Positions 43,853 through 52,888 of a stretch of DNA of 64,000 nt are shown here, piece by piece. The notes beneath the pieces were generated by a model that searched no databases, was not told the DNA's origin, and saw only the letters and a program-made list of their open reading frames with translations. Source of the stretch: an uncultured Eubacteriales bacterium (lineage in GTDB: Bacteria > Bacillota > Clostridia > Lachnospirales > Lachnospiraceae); the NCBI GenBank assembly GCA_951800645.1, contig CATOIK010000001.1, forward strand, positions 186,001 through 250,000, in the 5' to 3' direction. The first letter of the stretch is position 1. Every line of letters begins with the position of its first letter. The translations under genes were made by a program, and so were the position numbers.

Positions 43853-44467
43853 ATGTTACCTTTATTCCCTGCCTCAGACGAAAAGCTTTCCACCAAAAGA
43901 ACCCACCTGCTTTTACGGAAAGCCCTGTTTCAGCTGCTTACCACCACCCCATTTGAGAAGATTACCCTGACAGAGCTTTGCAGCACCGCCATGATTCCCC
44001 GCTCCACCTTTTACCGGTATTTTGAGGATAAATACGACCTGCAGCGCTACTGTCTTCAGTGCATGCTGCAGGAGGCCAATTTTAACGAGGATGTGCTCTA
44101 TCTGCGAAGCCCGGAGTCTGTCCGCTATTTCCTGCTGGCTTTAATCCAGATGCTGCAGCAGGATTTGGAGGATTACCAGAAGATTTACAACAGCAACAAG
44201 GACGGAGTCCTGATGAAAATGATCAAGGACTATCTGATTCTCATTATCACCGGCATTTTAAAAGAGTACGAAAAAAAAGGATGCCGATACAAAATCGACA
44301 TCCCCATTTTTGCTGCTTTACTGACAAACTTTTTCTTTACTACCCTTCAGTGCTACTTAGAAACCTCCGGCCAATATGATGTCCAGACCTTTGTGGACAA
44401 TGTCTGCCTGTTTACAGAAAAGGATTTCTTTGCTGCACGCCCTGCGCCGGCAGCCGACAGCTGTTGA
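43853..44467 (+). CDS. TetR/AcrR family transcriptional regulator
   Basis: A 204-residue regulator. The N-terminal HTH is complete: LLRKALFQLLTTTPFEKITLTELC, cut here as FEKITLTELCSTAMI and PRSTFYRYFEDKYDL. The C-terminal ligand domain is unassigned. I use ATG 43853, which has AAAGGAG just upstream; the track's N-terminal extension is not supported. It is divergent from the MMPL gene and is probably its repressor. Confidence 0.88.
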   Translation: MLPLFPASDEKLSTKRTHLLLRKALFQLLTTTPFEKITLTELCSTAMIPRSTFYRYFEDKYDLQRYCLQCMLQEANFNEDVLYLRSPESVRYFLLALIQMLQQDLEDYQKIYNSNKDGVLMKMIKDYLILIITGILKEYEKKGCRYKIDIPIFAALLTNFFFTTLQCYLETSGQYDVQTFVDNVCLFTEKDFFAARPAPAADSC

Positions 44468-44493
44468 TGCCTGCAGGAGGTGTTTCCTGTTCC

Positions 44494-45270
44494 TTATTTT
44501 GCATGCTTAATATTTTTTAACTCGTCAAACACCACATCGTTTAAAACCTTAATGTAGGTGCCCTTCATACCGGAGGACCGGGACTCAATAACGCCGGCGC
44601 TCTCGAACTTTCTGAGGGCATTTACAATAACTGAGCGGGTGATTCCTACCCGGTCTGCAATCTTAGAGGCAACCAAGATGCCCTCGTTTCCATCCAGCTC
44701 CTCGAAAATATGGGTAATGGCTTCCAGCTCTGAGAAGGACAGAGTGCTGATAGCGGATTTTACAATCTGCACCTTTCTGGTTTCCTCTGCGTTTTCCTCA
44801 TTTACGGAACGCATCATTTCCAGGCCTACTACCGTAGTGCCGTACTCACTTAAGATAATATCATCAATGTCATACTGAGCGTCACTTTTGTAAATAAACA
44901 GAGTACCCAGCCGCTCCCCTGCAATGTCAATGGGAGTGATGATAGCCTGATACTTCTTTACATTTTCCTCTGCAAATCCCAGAGTAGCCAGGTTTACATT
45001 TTCTTTGGTAGAAAGAATACTCAGCAGCCGCTCGTTCAGCATGCGGTCCACAAATCCGCCTACCTGATCCTCAATCAACTCCTCAATCTCATCTACGCCA
45101 GGGCAAAGACCTACGCCCAGAACCTTACCCTTTTTACTGATTACCAGCGCATTGGAATTTAAAATTTCACACAATACATTACAAATGTCATTGAATACAA
45201 CCTTGTGAGAATTATTATTGTGCAATAATTTGTTAATTTTACGCGTTTTGTCCAGAAGCTGTACGCTCAT
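44494..45270 (-). CDS. codY: GTP- and branched-chain-amino-acid-sensing global regulator CodY
   Basis: A 258-residue CodY, the usual length. It has an N-terminal GAF-type ligand domain (LLDKTRKINKLLH, GKVLGVGLCPGV) and the near-invariant C-terminal HTH ASKIADRVGITRSVIVNALRK, cut here as IADRVGITRSVIVNALR. It represses nutrient-uptake and amino-acid genes when GTP and BCAA are high. The start at 45270 has AAGGAGG upstream. CodY-like sites near the purine divergon and oppB in this same window make local control possible. Confidence 0.97.
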   Translation of the reverse strand: MSVQLLDKTRKINKLLHNNNSHKVVFNDICNVLCEILNSNALVISKKGKVLGVGLCPGVDEIEELIEDQVGGFVDRMLNERLLSILSTKENVNLATLGFAEENVKKYQAIITPIDIAGERLGTLFIYKSDAQYDIDDIILSEYGTTVVGLEMMRSVNEENAEETRKVQIVKSAISTLSFSELEAITHIFEELDGNEGILVASKIADRVGITRSVIVNALRKFESAGVIESRSSGMKGTYIKVLNDVVFDELKNIKHAK

Positions 45271-45328
45271 TTCAAAAAACCTCCTTGTCTTATCGATATT
45301 TAGCACCCGAAACCACTATTCTAATTGA

Positions 45329-45357
45329 ATCTTAACATGACTTTCCAATAATAACAA
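45329..45357 (-). promoter_or_regulatory. codY: codY promoter
   Basis: On the minus strand TTGTTA (45357-45352) and TAAGAT (45334-45329) are separated by 17 bases, about 55-60 bases before the start codon. Confidence 0.55.
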
Positions 45358-45394
45358 GAGTTTTCTAAAAATTTTTCAAACGGCGAAAAGCCAG

Positions 45395-45442
45395 AAATAA
45401 GGAAACAGGTATTAGCTTGCTTACAGACCCGTTTCCTTATTT
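45395..45442. terminator. Terminator between topA and codY
   Basis: AAATAAGGAAAC (45395-45406) pairs perfectly with GTTTCCTTATTT (45431-45442), with ACCC/GGT pairs extending the stem. It lies downstream of topA. A second hairpin, CTTCTTG/CAAGAAG, lies at about 45472-45499. The 271 bp gap holds no gene. Confidence 0.78.
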
Positions 45443-45541
45443 TTGACTTCACATCGGATGAATATCTGATGCTTCTTGACCGGCAGGACGGCCAAGAAGA
45501 TTAACCGTTTCGCTGATCAGTACTTTTGCTCATCAGACCTT

Positions 45542-47629
45542 TTACTCATCCTTCTTTGTTTTCACACTCATACTATACCCACACTGCTCATCTGCGCACA
45601 GCAGCCGGTTTCCTTTTTCCACCATATAGCTGCCGCACTTGGGACATTTCTCTACAGACGGTTTCTGCCAGGACATAAAATCACATTCCGGGTTTGCCTC
45701 ACAGCCGTAATAGCGGCGTCCTTTTTTGGTCTTTTTGATCACTACATCCTTGCCGCACTTCGGACAGGCCACGCCGATTTTTTCCAGATAAGGCTTGGTA
45801 TTTTTGCACTCCGGGAATCCTGGACAGGCCAGGAATTTCCCATGAGGGCCGTACTTGATCACCATGTTCCGGCCGCAAATATCGCAGATCACATCGGAAA
45901 CCTCATCTGCAATCTTTACTGACTCCAGGGTCTTCTCTGCCGTTTTTACTGCTTTGTCCAAATCCGGATAGAAATTCTCCACAATGGTTTTCCACCGCAC
46001 GCTTCCGTCTGCCACCTTATCTAAAAGAAGCTCCATATTTGCAGTAAAGCGGGTATCTACAATGCTGGCAAAACAGTTCTTCATAATACCGTTTACTGCC
46101 TCTCCCAGCTCTGTCACATAAAGGTTTTTGTTTTCCTTTGTCACATAGCGGCGGGTCAGAATGGTGGTAATGGTAGGCGCATAGGTACTGGGACGGCCAA
46201 TCCCCTGCTCCTCTAATGCTTTTACCAGAGAGGCCTCCGTATAGTGAGCCGGCGGCTGGGTAAAATGCTGGCTGGGATTTAAAGCGGAAAGCTTCAGCTC
46301 ATCCCCCTTTTCCAGCTTTTCCAGAAGGGTATTGTTTTCTTCCTTCTCATCCTCCTGCACATACACAGACATAAAGCCGTCAAAGGTCAGCCGGGAAGCA
46401 GACAGGGTAAACTCATAATTTCCTACCGCCACCTTTACAGAGGTAGTATCATAAACAGCCGGCTGCATCCGGCTGGCTGCAAACCGTTTCCAGATTAACT
46501 GATATAAACGGAACTGATCCCGCTGCAAAGAATCTTTTACCGTTGCAGGAGTAAGCGTAATGTCTGTGGGACGGATTGCCTCGTGAGCGTCCTGAATCTT
46601 GCCGTTCTGCTTTCCGCCCTGCTCTGCCTTTAACACATACTGCTCGCCGTAGTTGCTGCCAATGTAGGCTCTGGCTACCTGGTCTGCCTCCTCCGCAATT
46701 CGGGTGGAATCCGTACGAAGATAGGTAATAAGACCGATGGTACCGTGGCCTTTTACATCTACGCCCTCGTAAAGCTGCTGGGCCAAACGCATGGTTTTCT
46801 GCGTGGAGAAGTTCAACACCTTGGAAGCTTCCTGCTGCAGGGTACTGGTGGTAAAGGGAATGGGCGGTTTTTTCGTCCGCTTTCCCGGTTTTACATCCGA
46901 TACCACATAAGATTGGCTTTCCAGATCCTTTAAAATAACATCCAACTGTTCCCGGTTCCCAATAGCGATCTTTTCTTCCTTTGTACCGTAAAACTTTGCC
47001 CTCAGCGGCTTTTTGCTGCCTTTCTGCAAAAGCTCGGCTTCCAGACTCCAGTATTCCTCCGGAATAAAGGCGCTGATCTCGTCTTCCCGGTCACAGATCA
47101 TTCTAAGAGCTACAGACTGAACGCGGCCTGCGCTTAAGCCTCGCTTTACCTTGGCCCACAACAGAGGACTGATGCTGTAGCCCACCATCCGGTCCAAAAT
47201 CCGCCGGGTCTGCTGAGCATCCACAAGATTCATATCAATGTCCCGCGGATTTTTCAAGGAAGTCTTCACTGCATTCTTGGTAATCTCATTAAAACTGATG
47301 CGGTAGACTTTTTTATCTTTTAACTCGTCTAATTTAAGCGCTTTCATCAGATGCCAGGAAATAGCTTCTCCCTCCCGGTCCGGGTCCGTTGCCAGATAAA
47401 TCTTATCTGCCTTCTTCACTTCCTTGCGAAGCTTGGCTAAAATGTCTCCTTTGCCACGGATTGTAATATATTTCGGCTCATAGTCATTTTCTACGGAAAT
47501 ACCCATGGTGCTTTTGGGCAGATCCCGGACATGACCGTTGGATGCATCCACTGTATAATTATTTCCCAGAAACTTCCGGATGGTTTTGACTTTTGCAGGG
47601 GACTCCACAATAACTAAACTGTTTGACAT
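45542..47629 (-). CDS. topA: DNA topoisomerase I
   Basis: A 695-residue type IA topoisomerase that relaxes negative supercoils. It has the TOPRIM start LVIVESPAKVKTIRKFLG, DPDREGEAISWHL, the catalytic tyrosine in ITYLRTDSTR, and three C-terminal zinc-ribbon cysteine sets (CDICG...CPGFPEC, CPKCG...CEANPEC, CPKCG...CADEQCG). It lies 21 bp downstream of dprA. Confidence 0.97.
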   Translation of the reverse strand: MSNSLVIVESPAKVKTIRKFLGNNYTVDASNGHVRDLPKSTMGISVENDYEPKYITIRGKGDILAKLRKEVKKADKIYLATDPDREGEAISWHLMKALKLDELKDKKVYRISFNEITKNAVKTSLKNPRDIDMNLVDAQQTRRILDRMVGYSISPLLWAKVKRGLSAGRVQSVALRMICDREDEISAFIPEEYWSLEAELLQKGSKKPLRAKFYGTKEEKIAIGNREQLDVILKDLESQSYVVSDVKPGKRTKKPPIPFTTSTLQQEASKVLNFSTQKTMRLAQQLYEGVDVKGHGTIGLITYLRTDSTRIAEEADQVARAYIGSNYGEQYVLKAEQGGKQNGKIQDAHEAIRPTDITLTPATVKDSLQRDQFRLYQLIWKRFAASRMQPAVYDTTSVKVAVGNYEFTLSASRLTFDGFMSVYVQEDEKEENNTLLEKLEKGDELKLSALNPSQHFTQPPAHYTEASLVKALEEQGIGRPSTYAPTITTILTRRYVTKENKNLYVTELGEAVNGIMKNCFASIVDTRFTANMELLLDKVADGSVRWKTIVENFYPDLDKAVKTAEKTLESVKIADEVSDVICDICGRNMVIKYGPHGKFLACPGFPECKNTKPYLEKIGVACPKCGKDVVIKKTKKGRRYYGCEANPECDFMSWQKPSVEKCPKCGSYMVEKGNRLLCADEQCGYSMSVKTKKDE

Positions 47630-47650
47630 AACTACTCCTAATCACAGAAA

Positions 47651-48754
47651 TCAGATTTTCTTTCCATAATAGTGATTTCCCGCCCGAAACGCATACCCTC
47701 CCAGCTCCAATTCCAGGAGAATCCCCAGAGTTTCGCTTAAAGGCAAACCGGATTCTTCCAGAATCTGGTCGATATGTTTGGGTTTGAAATCCAAGCAACT
47801 ATACACCATTTTCTCTTTCTTTGCAAGTGTATTTACATTTTTTCCACAGAGAATTAGCTGTTTTTGACATTTGACCCCCAGATATTCTAAAATATCGCCT
47901 GGAGAAACCGCCACATGGGCTCCCTGCTGAATCAGCCAGTTACAGCCTTCGCTTAAATGATCGGTAATTCGTCCGGGGACGGCAAATACCTCCCGTCCTT
48001 GTTCCAATGCCAGCTCTGCCGTAATGAGAGAGCCGCTTTTCTCCCTGGCCTCCACCACTAAAACCGCATCTGCCAAACCACTGATAATCCGGTTCCGCAT
48101 AGGAAAATTCTGAGCCTTCGGTTTCGTTCCCGGCGGAAATTCTGAAATAATCCCGCCGGTTTGCTTCATCTGCTGATACAGCTTAAAATTTGCTGCCGGA
48201 TAACAGATATTTATGCCGCAGCCCAGCACGCCAAAAGTAGGCCGGCCAGCCTTTAAAGCGCCTTTATGGGCTGCTCCGTCAATTCCTGCCGCCAGACCAG
48301 AAAAAATCTGCACTCCTTCTGCTGCCAGTACCCTGGCAAATTCCTCTGCTATCTGTTCTCCATAAAAAGAACAGCCTCTGGCTCCCACTATGGCTACTGC
48401 CGGCCTGTCAGCTTCCGGCAGTCTTCCCTTTACAAACAGCCCCATAGGATAATCATAGATTTCCCGAAGCCGTTCAGGATATACATCGTCGTAAGCAGTG
48501 ACAAACACCGCTGGGTCTTCTCCCATTTCCAGGCTTTCCAGATTCTTCCGGCAAGCCGGAAACTGGGACTGCCAGGCCATCAGCTTTTGTATTTGCCCTT
48601 CCGTCAGGATTCCAGCCGCTCTCAGCTCTGTTTCTTCTATATTAAGTAGAGGTGTATAACTGCCAAAATAAGCGCCCAGGCGCCGGATGGAAACCGCTCC
48701 CAAAAACAAACTGCTTACCAGCCAGTAAAGAACCTCCCGTTCCTGCTTCTCCAT
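47651..48754 (-). CDS. dprA: DNA-processing protein DprA
   Basis: A 367-residue Smf/DprA protein that loads RecA onto incoming single-stranded DNA. The Rossmann-like core shows AIVGARGCSFYG, SGLAAGIDGAAHKGAL and GCGINICYPA. A C-terminal winged-helix region follows (HIDQILEESGLPLSETLGILLELELGGY). It directly abuts yifB (the stop is one base from its ATG), a conserved pairing. Confidence 0.95.
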   Translation of the reverse strand: MEKQEREVLYWLVSSLFLGAVSIRRLGAYFGSYTPLLNIEETELRAAGILTEGQIQKLMAWQSQFPACRKNLESLEMGEDPAVFVTAYDDVYPERLREIYDYPMGLFVKGRLPEADRPAVAIVGARGCSFYGEQIAEEFARVLAAEGVQIFSGLAAGIDGAAHKGALKAGRPTFGVLGCGINICYPAANFKLYQQMKQTGGIISEFPPGTKPKAQNFPMRNRIISGLADAVLVVEAREKSGSLITAELALEQGREVFAVPGRITDHLSEGCNWLIQQGAHVAVSPGDILEYLGVKCQKQLILCGKNVNTLAKKEKMVYSCLDFKPKHIDQILEESGLPLSETLGILLELELGGYAFRAGNHYYGKKI

Positions 48755-50290
48755 CTACCGTCCCTCCTTTCCCCAATACTGCTCCTCCAGTTCCCGATAC
48801 CCAACGGCCTCAATCAGATGGTTGCGGCCAATGGTGGTTGCCCCTTCTAAGTCTGCAATGGTTCTGGCTACCCGTAAAATCTTATGACAGCCTCTGGCGC
48901 TCAATCCCATCCTTCCAAAAACCTGCTGTAAAAATGCGTCATCCTTCGGCTGCAGTCTGCAGTACCGGCGAATCTCTCCTTCTCCCATCTCACTGTTAAA
49001 CAAAATCCCGGTTCCGGAAAAGCGGAGAGCCTGAATACTTCTGGCCTCCTCTACCCGCTGCCGGATGTCCTCCGAGGATTCCCCGGCTGCGCCGCTGCGA
49101 ATATCCTGATAACTGACTGCAGCGGCTTCTACGCAGATGTCAATCCGATCCAGCAGAGGGCGGGAGATTTTCCTGAGATACTGGCGCACCTGATGTTCCG
49201 TACAGGAGCAACGATTCTTGTCCGGAAAGTAACCGCAGGGACAAGGGTTCATGGCTGCCGCCAGCATAAAATGAGCCGGGAACTCACAGGCGCCGTAAAC
49301 CCTGGAAATGGTAATCTTCCGGTCTTCCATCGGCTGCCGCAGGATCTCCAATGTCTTTTTCTGAAATTCCGGCAGCTCATCCAAAAAGAGAACGCCTCTG
49401 GAAGCCAGAGAAATCTCTCCAGGCCTGGGCCGCTTCCCGCCTCCAGTCAGGGCCTGGGGGCTGATAGTATGGTGAGGAGAACGAAAAGGCCGGATTTTCA
49501 TCAGCTCTCCCCCATTAGGCAAAAGGCCGCAGATACTATAAACCTGGGAAACCTCTAGCTGCTCCTTTCTGGAAAGCTCCGGCATAATGGTAGGAATCCG
49601 CCTGGCCATCATGCTTTTTCCGCTGCCTGGCGGCCCGATGTATAAAATATTGTGGCGTCCTGCCACGGCCACTTCCGTTGCTCTACGCAGCAGCTTCTGG
49701 CCATGTACCTCAGAAAAATCCACCGAATAACTTATTTTCACATCCGAATCTTCCAGAAAGATTTCTTTCTGAATCTGCTCCGGAGCATTTAACAGCACTG
49801 CCAGTTCCTTCAAATCCCGGATTTTCACTATCTCCACAGTTCTGGCCGCCAGTCCTTCCTTCCCATTCTCCTCTGCCAGAAAGCACCGGCGGATTCCTGC
49901 CTTCCCCAGAACCATCATAAGCGACAGGACGCCTCGTACCGGTTTAATCCGGCCGTCCAGTCCTAATTCTCCCAGAAAAGCTGTATCCTTCAGAATCAGA
50001 GGATTAACAATTCCATAAGCTGCCAGCACTGCCACAGCCACTGCCAGATCCCACCCTGTTCCGTCCTTACGGACATTGGCCGGGGACAGGTTAATGGTCA
50101 CCTTTCTGGATGGAAGCTGAAAACCAGAATTCCGAATGGCAGTGCGTACCCGCTCCTCTGCCTCCTTTACCTCCGAGGCCAGACAGCCTACCATATGAAA
50201 TCCAGGAAGGCCGTTGCTGACATCTGCCTCCACCTCTACCAGATAGCCTTCCATGCCAAGAAGACCTCCGCTGTAAATTTTACTGAACAA
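48755..50290 (-). CDS. YifB/ComM-type Mg-chelatase-like AAA+ ATPase
   Basis: A 511-residue protein with a Lon-like N-terminal domain, an AAA+ module (Walker A GPPGSGKSMMARR, Walker B GVLFLDELPEF) and the C-terminal Mg-chelatase region (MNPCPCGYF). ComM helps branch migration in natural transformation. I prefer a TTG start at 50290, giving (M)FSKIYSGGLLG as in the family, with AAAGGAG 6 bases upstream. The track's ATG 50344 adds 18 residues not seen in relatives. It precedes dprA. Confidence 0.9.
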   Translation of the reverse strand: MFSKIYSGGLLGMEGYLVEVEADVSNGLPGFHMVGCLASEVKEAEERVRTAIRNSGFQLPSRKVTINLSPANVRKDGTGWDLAVAVAVLAAYGIVNPLILKDTAFLGELGLDGRIKPVRGVLSLMMVLGKAGIRRCFLAEENGKEGLAARTVEIVKIRDLKELAVLLNAPEQIQKEIFLEDSDVKISYSVDFSEVHGQKLLRRATEVAVAGRHNILYIGPPGSGKSMMARRIPTIMPELSRKEQLEVSQVYSICGLLPNGGELMKIRPFRSPHHTISPQALTGGGKRPRPGEISLASRGVLFLDELPEFQKKTLEILRQPMEDRKITISRVYGACEFPAHFMLAAAMNPCPCGYFPDKNRCSCTEHQVRQYLRKISRPLLDRIDICVEAAAVSYQDIRSGAAGESSEDIRQRVEEARSIQALRFSGTGILFNSEMGEGEIRRYCRLQPKDDAFLQQVFGRMGLSARGCHKILRVARTIADLEGATTIGRNHLIEAVGYRELEEQYWGKEGR

Positions 50291-50443
50291 TAAGAACTCC
50301 TTTCTGCCGCAAAAGCATAGACTTCTGCCAGCCTGATCTGCCATATGTTCCTTGTTCTTTTCTATGCCGGAATGATGTACGAACTGTACGAAGAATATTT
50401 CCGAATGCCTAGAGAAAAGATAATTCTACTATACTATCTCAAT

Positions 50444-50480
50444 AAATGAAAGGCAAGCAGAATCTTCTCCTTCTGCCTGC
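50444..50480 (-). terminator. Terminator after the DUF4130 gene
   Basis: On the minus strand GCAGGCAGAA pairs with TTCTGCTTGC (one wobble), followed by CTTTCATTT. It sits about 17 bases past the stop. Confidence 0.65.
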
Positions 50481-50496
50481 TTTTCCACAAAATCCC

Positions 50497-51252
50497 CTAT
50501 CTGTTCCACTCTGTCATATAAGAACGATACCGCAGCGGAAGATGATTTTTCTGACACGCTTCATTCTCCCGCTCTTTTATGGCAATCGTCTGATGGAAGG
50601 TTTTCCACAGCCGTTCAAACATTTCTTCCTCCTTCTCCTTATGAAGCCGGGTCTGCCATTGGCTTTTCTCCGCCCTTACAATTCCCCAGCCTCCGCCTGC
50701 CCTGTGAACTGCAGCCTTGTTTCTTTTGCAGTCATAAATCATCCAGTTTTCCATAGGCATCCTATCTGCAAAATGAGACGCCATAAGAACCACAAGGTCG
50801 TTTTCCGGCGCAATTTCGGAAAACAGGACTCCCTCCTTTGTCTGAGAAAACCGGGTAAACCCCAGCATATGGTCCAGTTCCCGATTAAGATGACGGTTCA
50901 TGGAAAACACCTCATTGACTGCCGGAATCTGCAGCATATCCATGACTCTGTTCCCGGCCCAAAAGGCATATACTAAAAAACGGTAAAGCTTGTCCGCCCG
51001 GTCCTTCTCCCTGGAAAGGGCCGCCTTATAGGACGCTTCATAAACTTCCTGGGAAATCTTCTTCCTTATGCTGTCTGTCACCTTCCCTGCCTTTTCTGCC
51101 GTGGTTTCCACCTGCCTGTATTCACAGAACAGTTCCCGGTCACAGCCTTCAAATTCCAGACGGACATGGTCATGGCCCAGACGGCTCATCCATGCGTCAT
51201 AAATCCCGCAGAAAATATCTTCCGGCTCTCTGCCGCACACAAATACCGTCAT
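50497..51252 (-). CDS. TIGR03915/DUF4130 type putative DNA repair protein
   Basis: A 251-residue protein starting MTVFVCGREPEDIFCGIYDAW, a pattern I recall for the family annotated as putative DNA repair protein (DUF4130). Its fold and reaction are not known to me. The central part (RELDHMLGFTRF, LFSEIAPENDLVVLMASHF) is conserved in the family. It lies 15 bp downstream of the radical SAM gene with which it almost always occurs, and under LexA-type sites. Confidence 0.85.
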   Translation of the reverse strand: MTVFVCGREPEDIFCGIYDAWMSRLGHDHVRLEFEGCDRELFCEYRQVETTAEKAGKVTDSIRKKISQEVYEASYKAALSREKDRADKLYRFLVYAFWAGNRVMDMLQIPAVNEVFSMNRHLNRELDHMLGFTRFSQTKEGVLFSEIAPENDLVVLMASHFADRMPMENWMIYDCKRNKAAVHRAGGGWGIVRAEKSQWQTRLHKEKEEEMFERLWKTFHQTIAIKERENEACQKNHLPLRYRSYMTEWNR

Positions 51253-51267
51253 CCGGCTTCCTCCATT

Positions 51268-52683
51268 CTATAAACTTCCTGTTATTACCGCAGCCGCGTC
51301 TTCTCTTGTAACCGGCGCCCAGATTCGGTTATCCTCAAACAGACTCAGTTGGCGGAAACTTTCGTGATATTCTATTTCCCAGGCTTTCCGGCGCTCCTCC
51401 CCCACAAGCTGAGCAGCAATGTAATTTTCTTCTATCTGAAACGGGTACATGGTTTTCCCGGAACAGGTAATAAAATACACAGCCCGCTTTAATACTACTC
51501 CCAGTTTTTTCAAATCTCCAAAATCCAGTCTGGCACTCCGCCTGGCAGCCAGAATTCTCCTGGCTGATTTTACCCCCAGCCCAGGCACCCTGAGAAGGGT
51601 TTTGTAATCTGCCCGGTTAATCTCCACCGGGAACAGTTCCAGATGCCGCAAAGCCCAGTCACACTTAGGATCCAGCAGTACATTAAAATTAGGCCGGTCC
51701 TCTGACAGTAACTCCTCTGCCTGAAATCCGTAAAACCGCAGCAGCCAGTCTGCCTGATACAGCCTGTGTTCCCGCAAAAGAGGCGGCCCTCCCGGCAAAG
51801 CCGGAAGGCTGCTGTCATCATTTACCCGCACAAAGGCAGAGTAAAATACCCGCTTTAAATCATAATTCCGGTAAAGGGCTTCTGCTACCCGAATCATCTG
51901 ATAATCACTTTCCGGCGTAGCTCCCACAATCATCTGGGTACTTTGACCGGCAGGCACAAAGCTCCGCTTCCCGGTTTCTGCTTTTGCTGCATTTCCGGCT
52001 TCACCTCCGGCAACGCCTCTGGTGCCAGAAAAACTGCTTTTTCCATACTCCAGCCGCATCTGATCCTGCTGTACAATCCCACGCTGAACCAGCCTCATAG
52101 GCTGCAGAATCTTCTCTCTGGTTTTTCCCGGCGCCAATCTCCGGAGGCCTTCCGCCGTAGGCAGTTCCAGGTTGGTGCTCATCCGGTCTGCTAAAAACCC
52201 CACCTGCCGGAGCAGTTCCGGATCTGCGCCGGGAATGGCTTTCACATGGATATAACCGTTAAATCCACAGACATTCCTAAGCCGGTAAAGGGTATGGTAA
52301 AGCAGATTCATGGTGTAATCCGGCGAATAAAGAATACCGGAGCTTAAAAACAGGCCTTCAATGTAGTTTCTCCGATAAAATTCCATGGTAAGCGTACAGA
52401 CCTCCTCCGGGGTAAAGGCGGTCCGCACCACATCATTGGAGCGGCGGTTGATACAATACTTACAGTCATAAATACACTGATTGGTAAACAGGATTTTCAG
52501 AAGGGAAATACAACGGCCATCTGCCGAAAAGCTGTGACAGATTCCGCTGGCATAGGTATTTCCCAGCCCATTCTTTTTCCCATTGCGGGAAACCCCGCTG
52601 CTGGTACAGGCCACATCATACTTGGCTGCATCTGATAAAATCTTAAGCTTTTCCTGAATGTCCATAGCCTCCTGAATCAGCAC
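51268..52683 (-). CDS. TIGR03916 type radical SAM protein, putative DNA repair
   Basis: A 471-residue radical SAM enzyme with the [4Fe-4S] motif CIYDCKYC and a C-terminal helix-hairpin-helix DNA-binding segment (LLRVPGLGVKSARRILAARR). It belongs to the family annotated as putative DNA modification/repair radical SAM protein. The start is probably GTG 52683, with GGGGGAG upstream; the track's 52722 lies inside the promoter-proximal LexA box. Its promoter is bracketed by two LexA boxes, which supports an SOS role. The lesion repaired is unknown. Confidence 0.88.
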   Translation of the reverse strand: MLIQEAMDIQEKLKILSDAAKYDVACTSSGVSRNGKKNGLGNTYASGICHSFSADGRCISLLKILFTNQCIYDCKYCINRRSNDVVRTAFTPEEVCTLTMEFYRRNYIEGLFLSSGILYSPDYTMNLLYHTLYRLRNVCGFNGYIHVKAIPGADPELLRQVGFLADRMSTNLELPTAEGLRRLAPGKTREKILQPMRLVQRGIVQQDQMRLEYGKSSFSGTRGVAGGEAGNAAKAETGKRSFVPAGQSTQMIVGATPESDYQMIRVAEALYRNYDLKRVFYSAFVRVNDDSSLPALPGGPPLLREHRLYQADWLLRFYGFQAEELLSEDRPNFNVLLDPKCDWALRHLELFPVEINRADYKTLLRVPGLGVKSARRILAARRSARLDFGDLKKLGVVLKRAVYFITCSGKTMYPFQIEENYIAAQLVGEERRKAWEIEYHESFRQLSLFEDNRIWAPVTREDAAAVITGSL

Positions 52684-52716
52684 CGGTTCTCCCCCCTTCA
52701 AGTTATTGCCAGAACA

Positions 52717-52728
52717 GAACATTTGTTC
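52717..52728. promoter_or_regulatory. LexA (SOS) box, downstream copy
   Basis: GAACATTTGTTC matches the Gram-positive LexA consensus GAAC-N4-GTTC. It lies just downstream of the -10 box of the radical SAM operon. Confidence 0.82.
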
Positions 52729-52739
52729 TTTCTTGGTTC

Positions 52740-52768
52740 ATTATATCACGCCCAGATTCAAATATCAA
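52740..52768 (-). promoter_or_regulatory. Promoter of the radical SAM / DUF4130 operon
   Basis: On the minus strand TTGATA (52768-52763) and consensus TATAAT (52745-52740) are separated by 17 bases, flanked on both sides by LexA boxes. Confidence 0.82.
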
Positions 52769-52778
52769 GAGCTTTTCC

Positions 52779-52790
52779 GAACATTTGTTC
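52779..52790. promoter_or_regulatory. LexA (SOS) box, upstream copy
   Basis: A second identical GAACATTTGTTC stands about 10 bases upstream of the -35 box. Two identical boxes around one promoter suggest tight repression. Confidence 0.82.
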
Positions 52791-52810
52791 TTTTTGTTGG
52801 ACAGGGATAT

Positions 52811-52856
52811 AAAAAGAGGAAGTCTGCACAGCACTCCCTCTGCACAAACTTCCTCT
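52811..52856 (-). terminator. Terminator after the NlpC/P60 gene
   Basis: On the minus strand AGAGGAAGT pairs with ACTTCCTCT, followed by TTTTTATATCCC. Confidence 0.82.
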
Positions 52857-52888
52857 GCTGTCATTCATCATTTTTCAAAACACGAATT

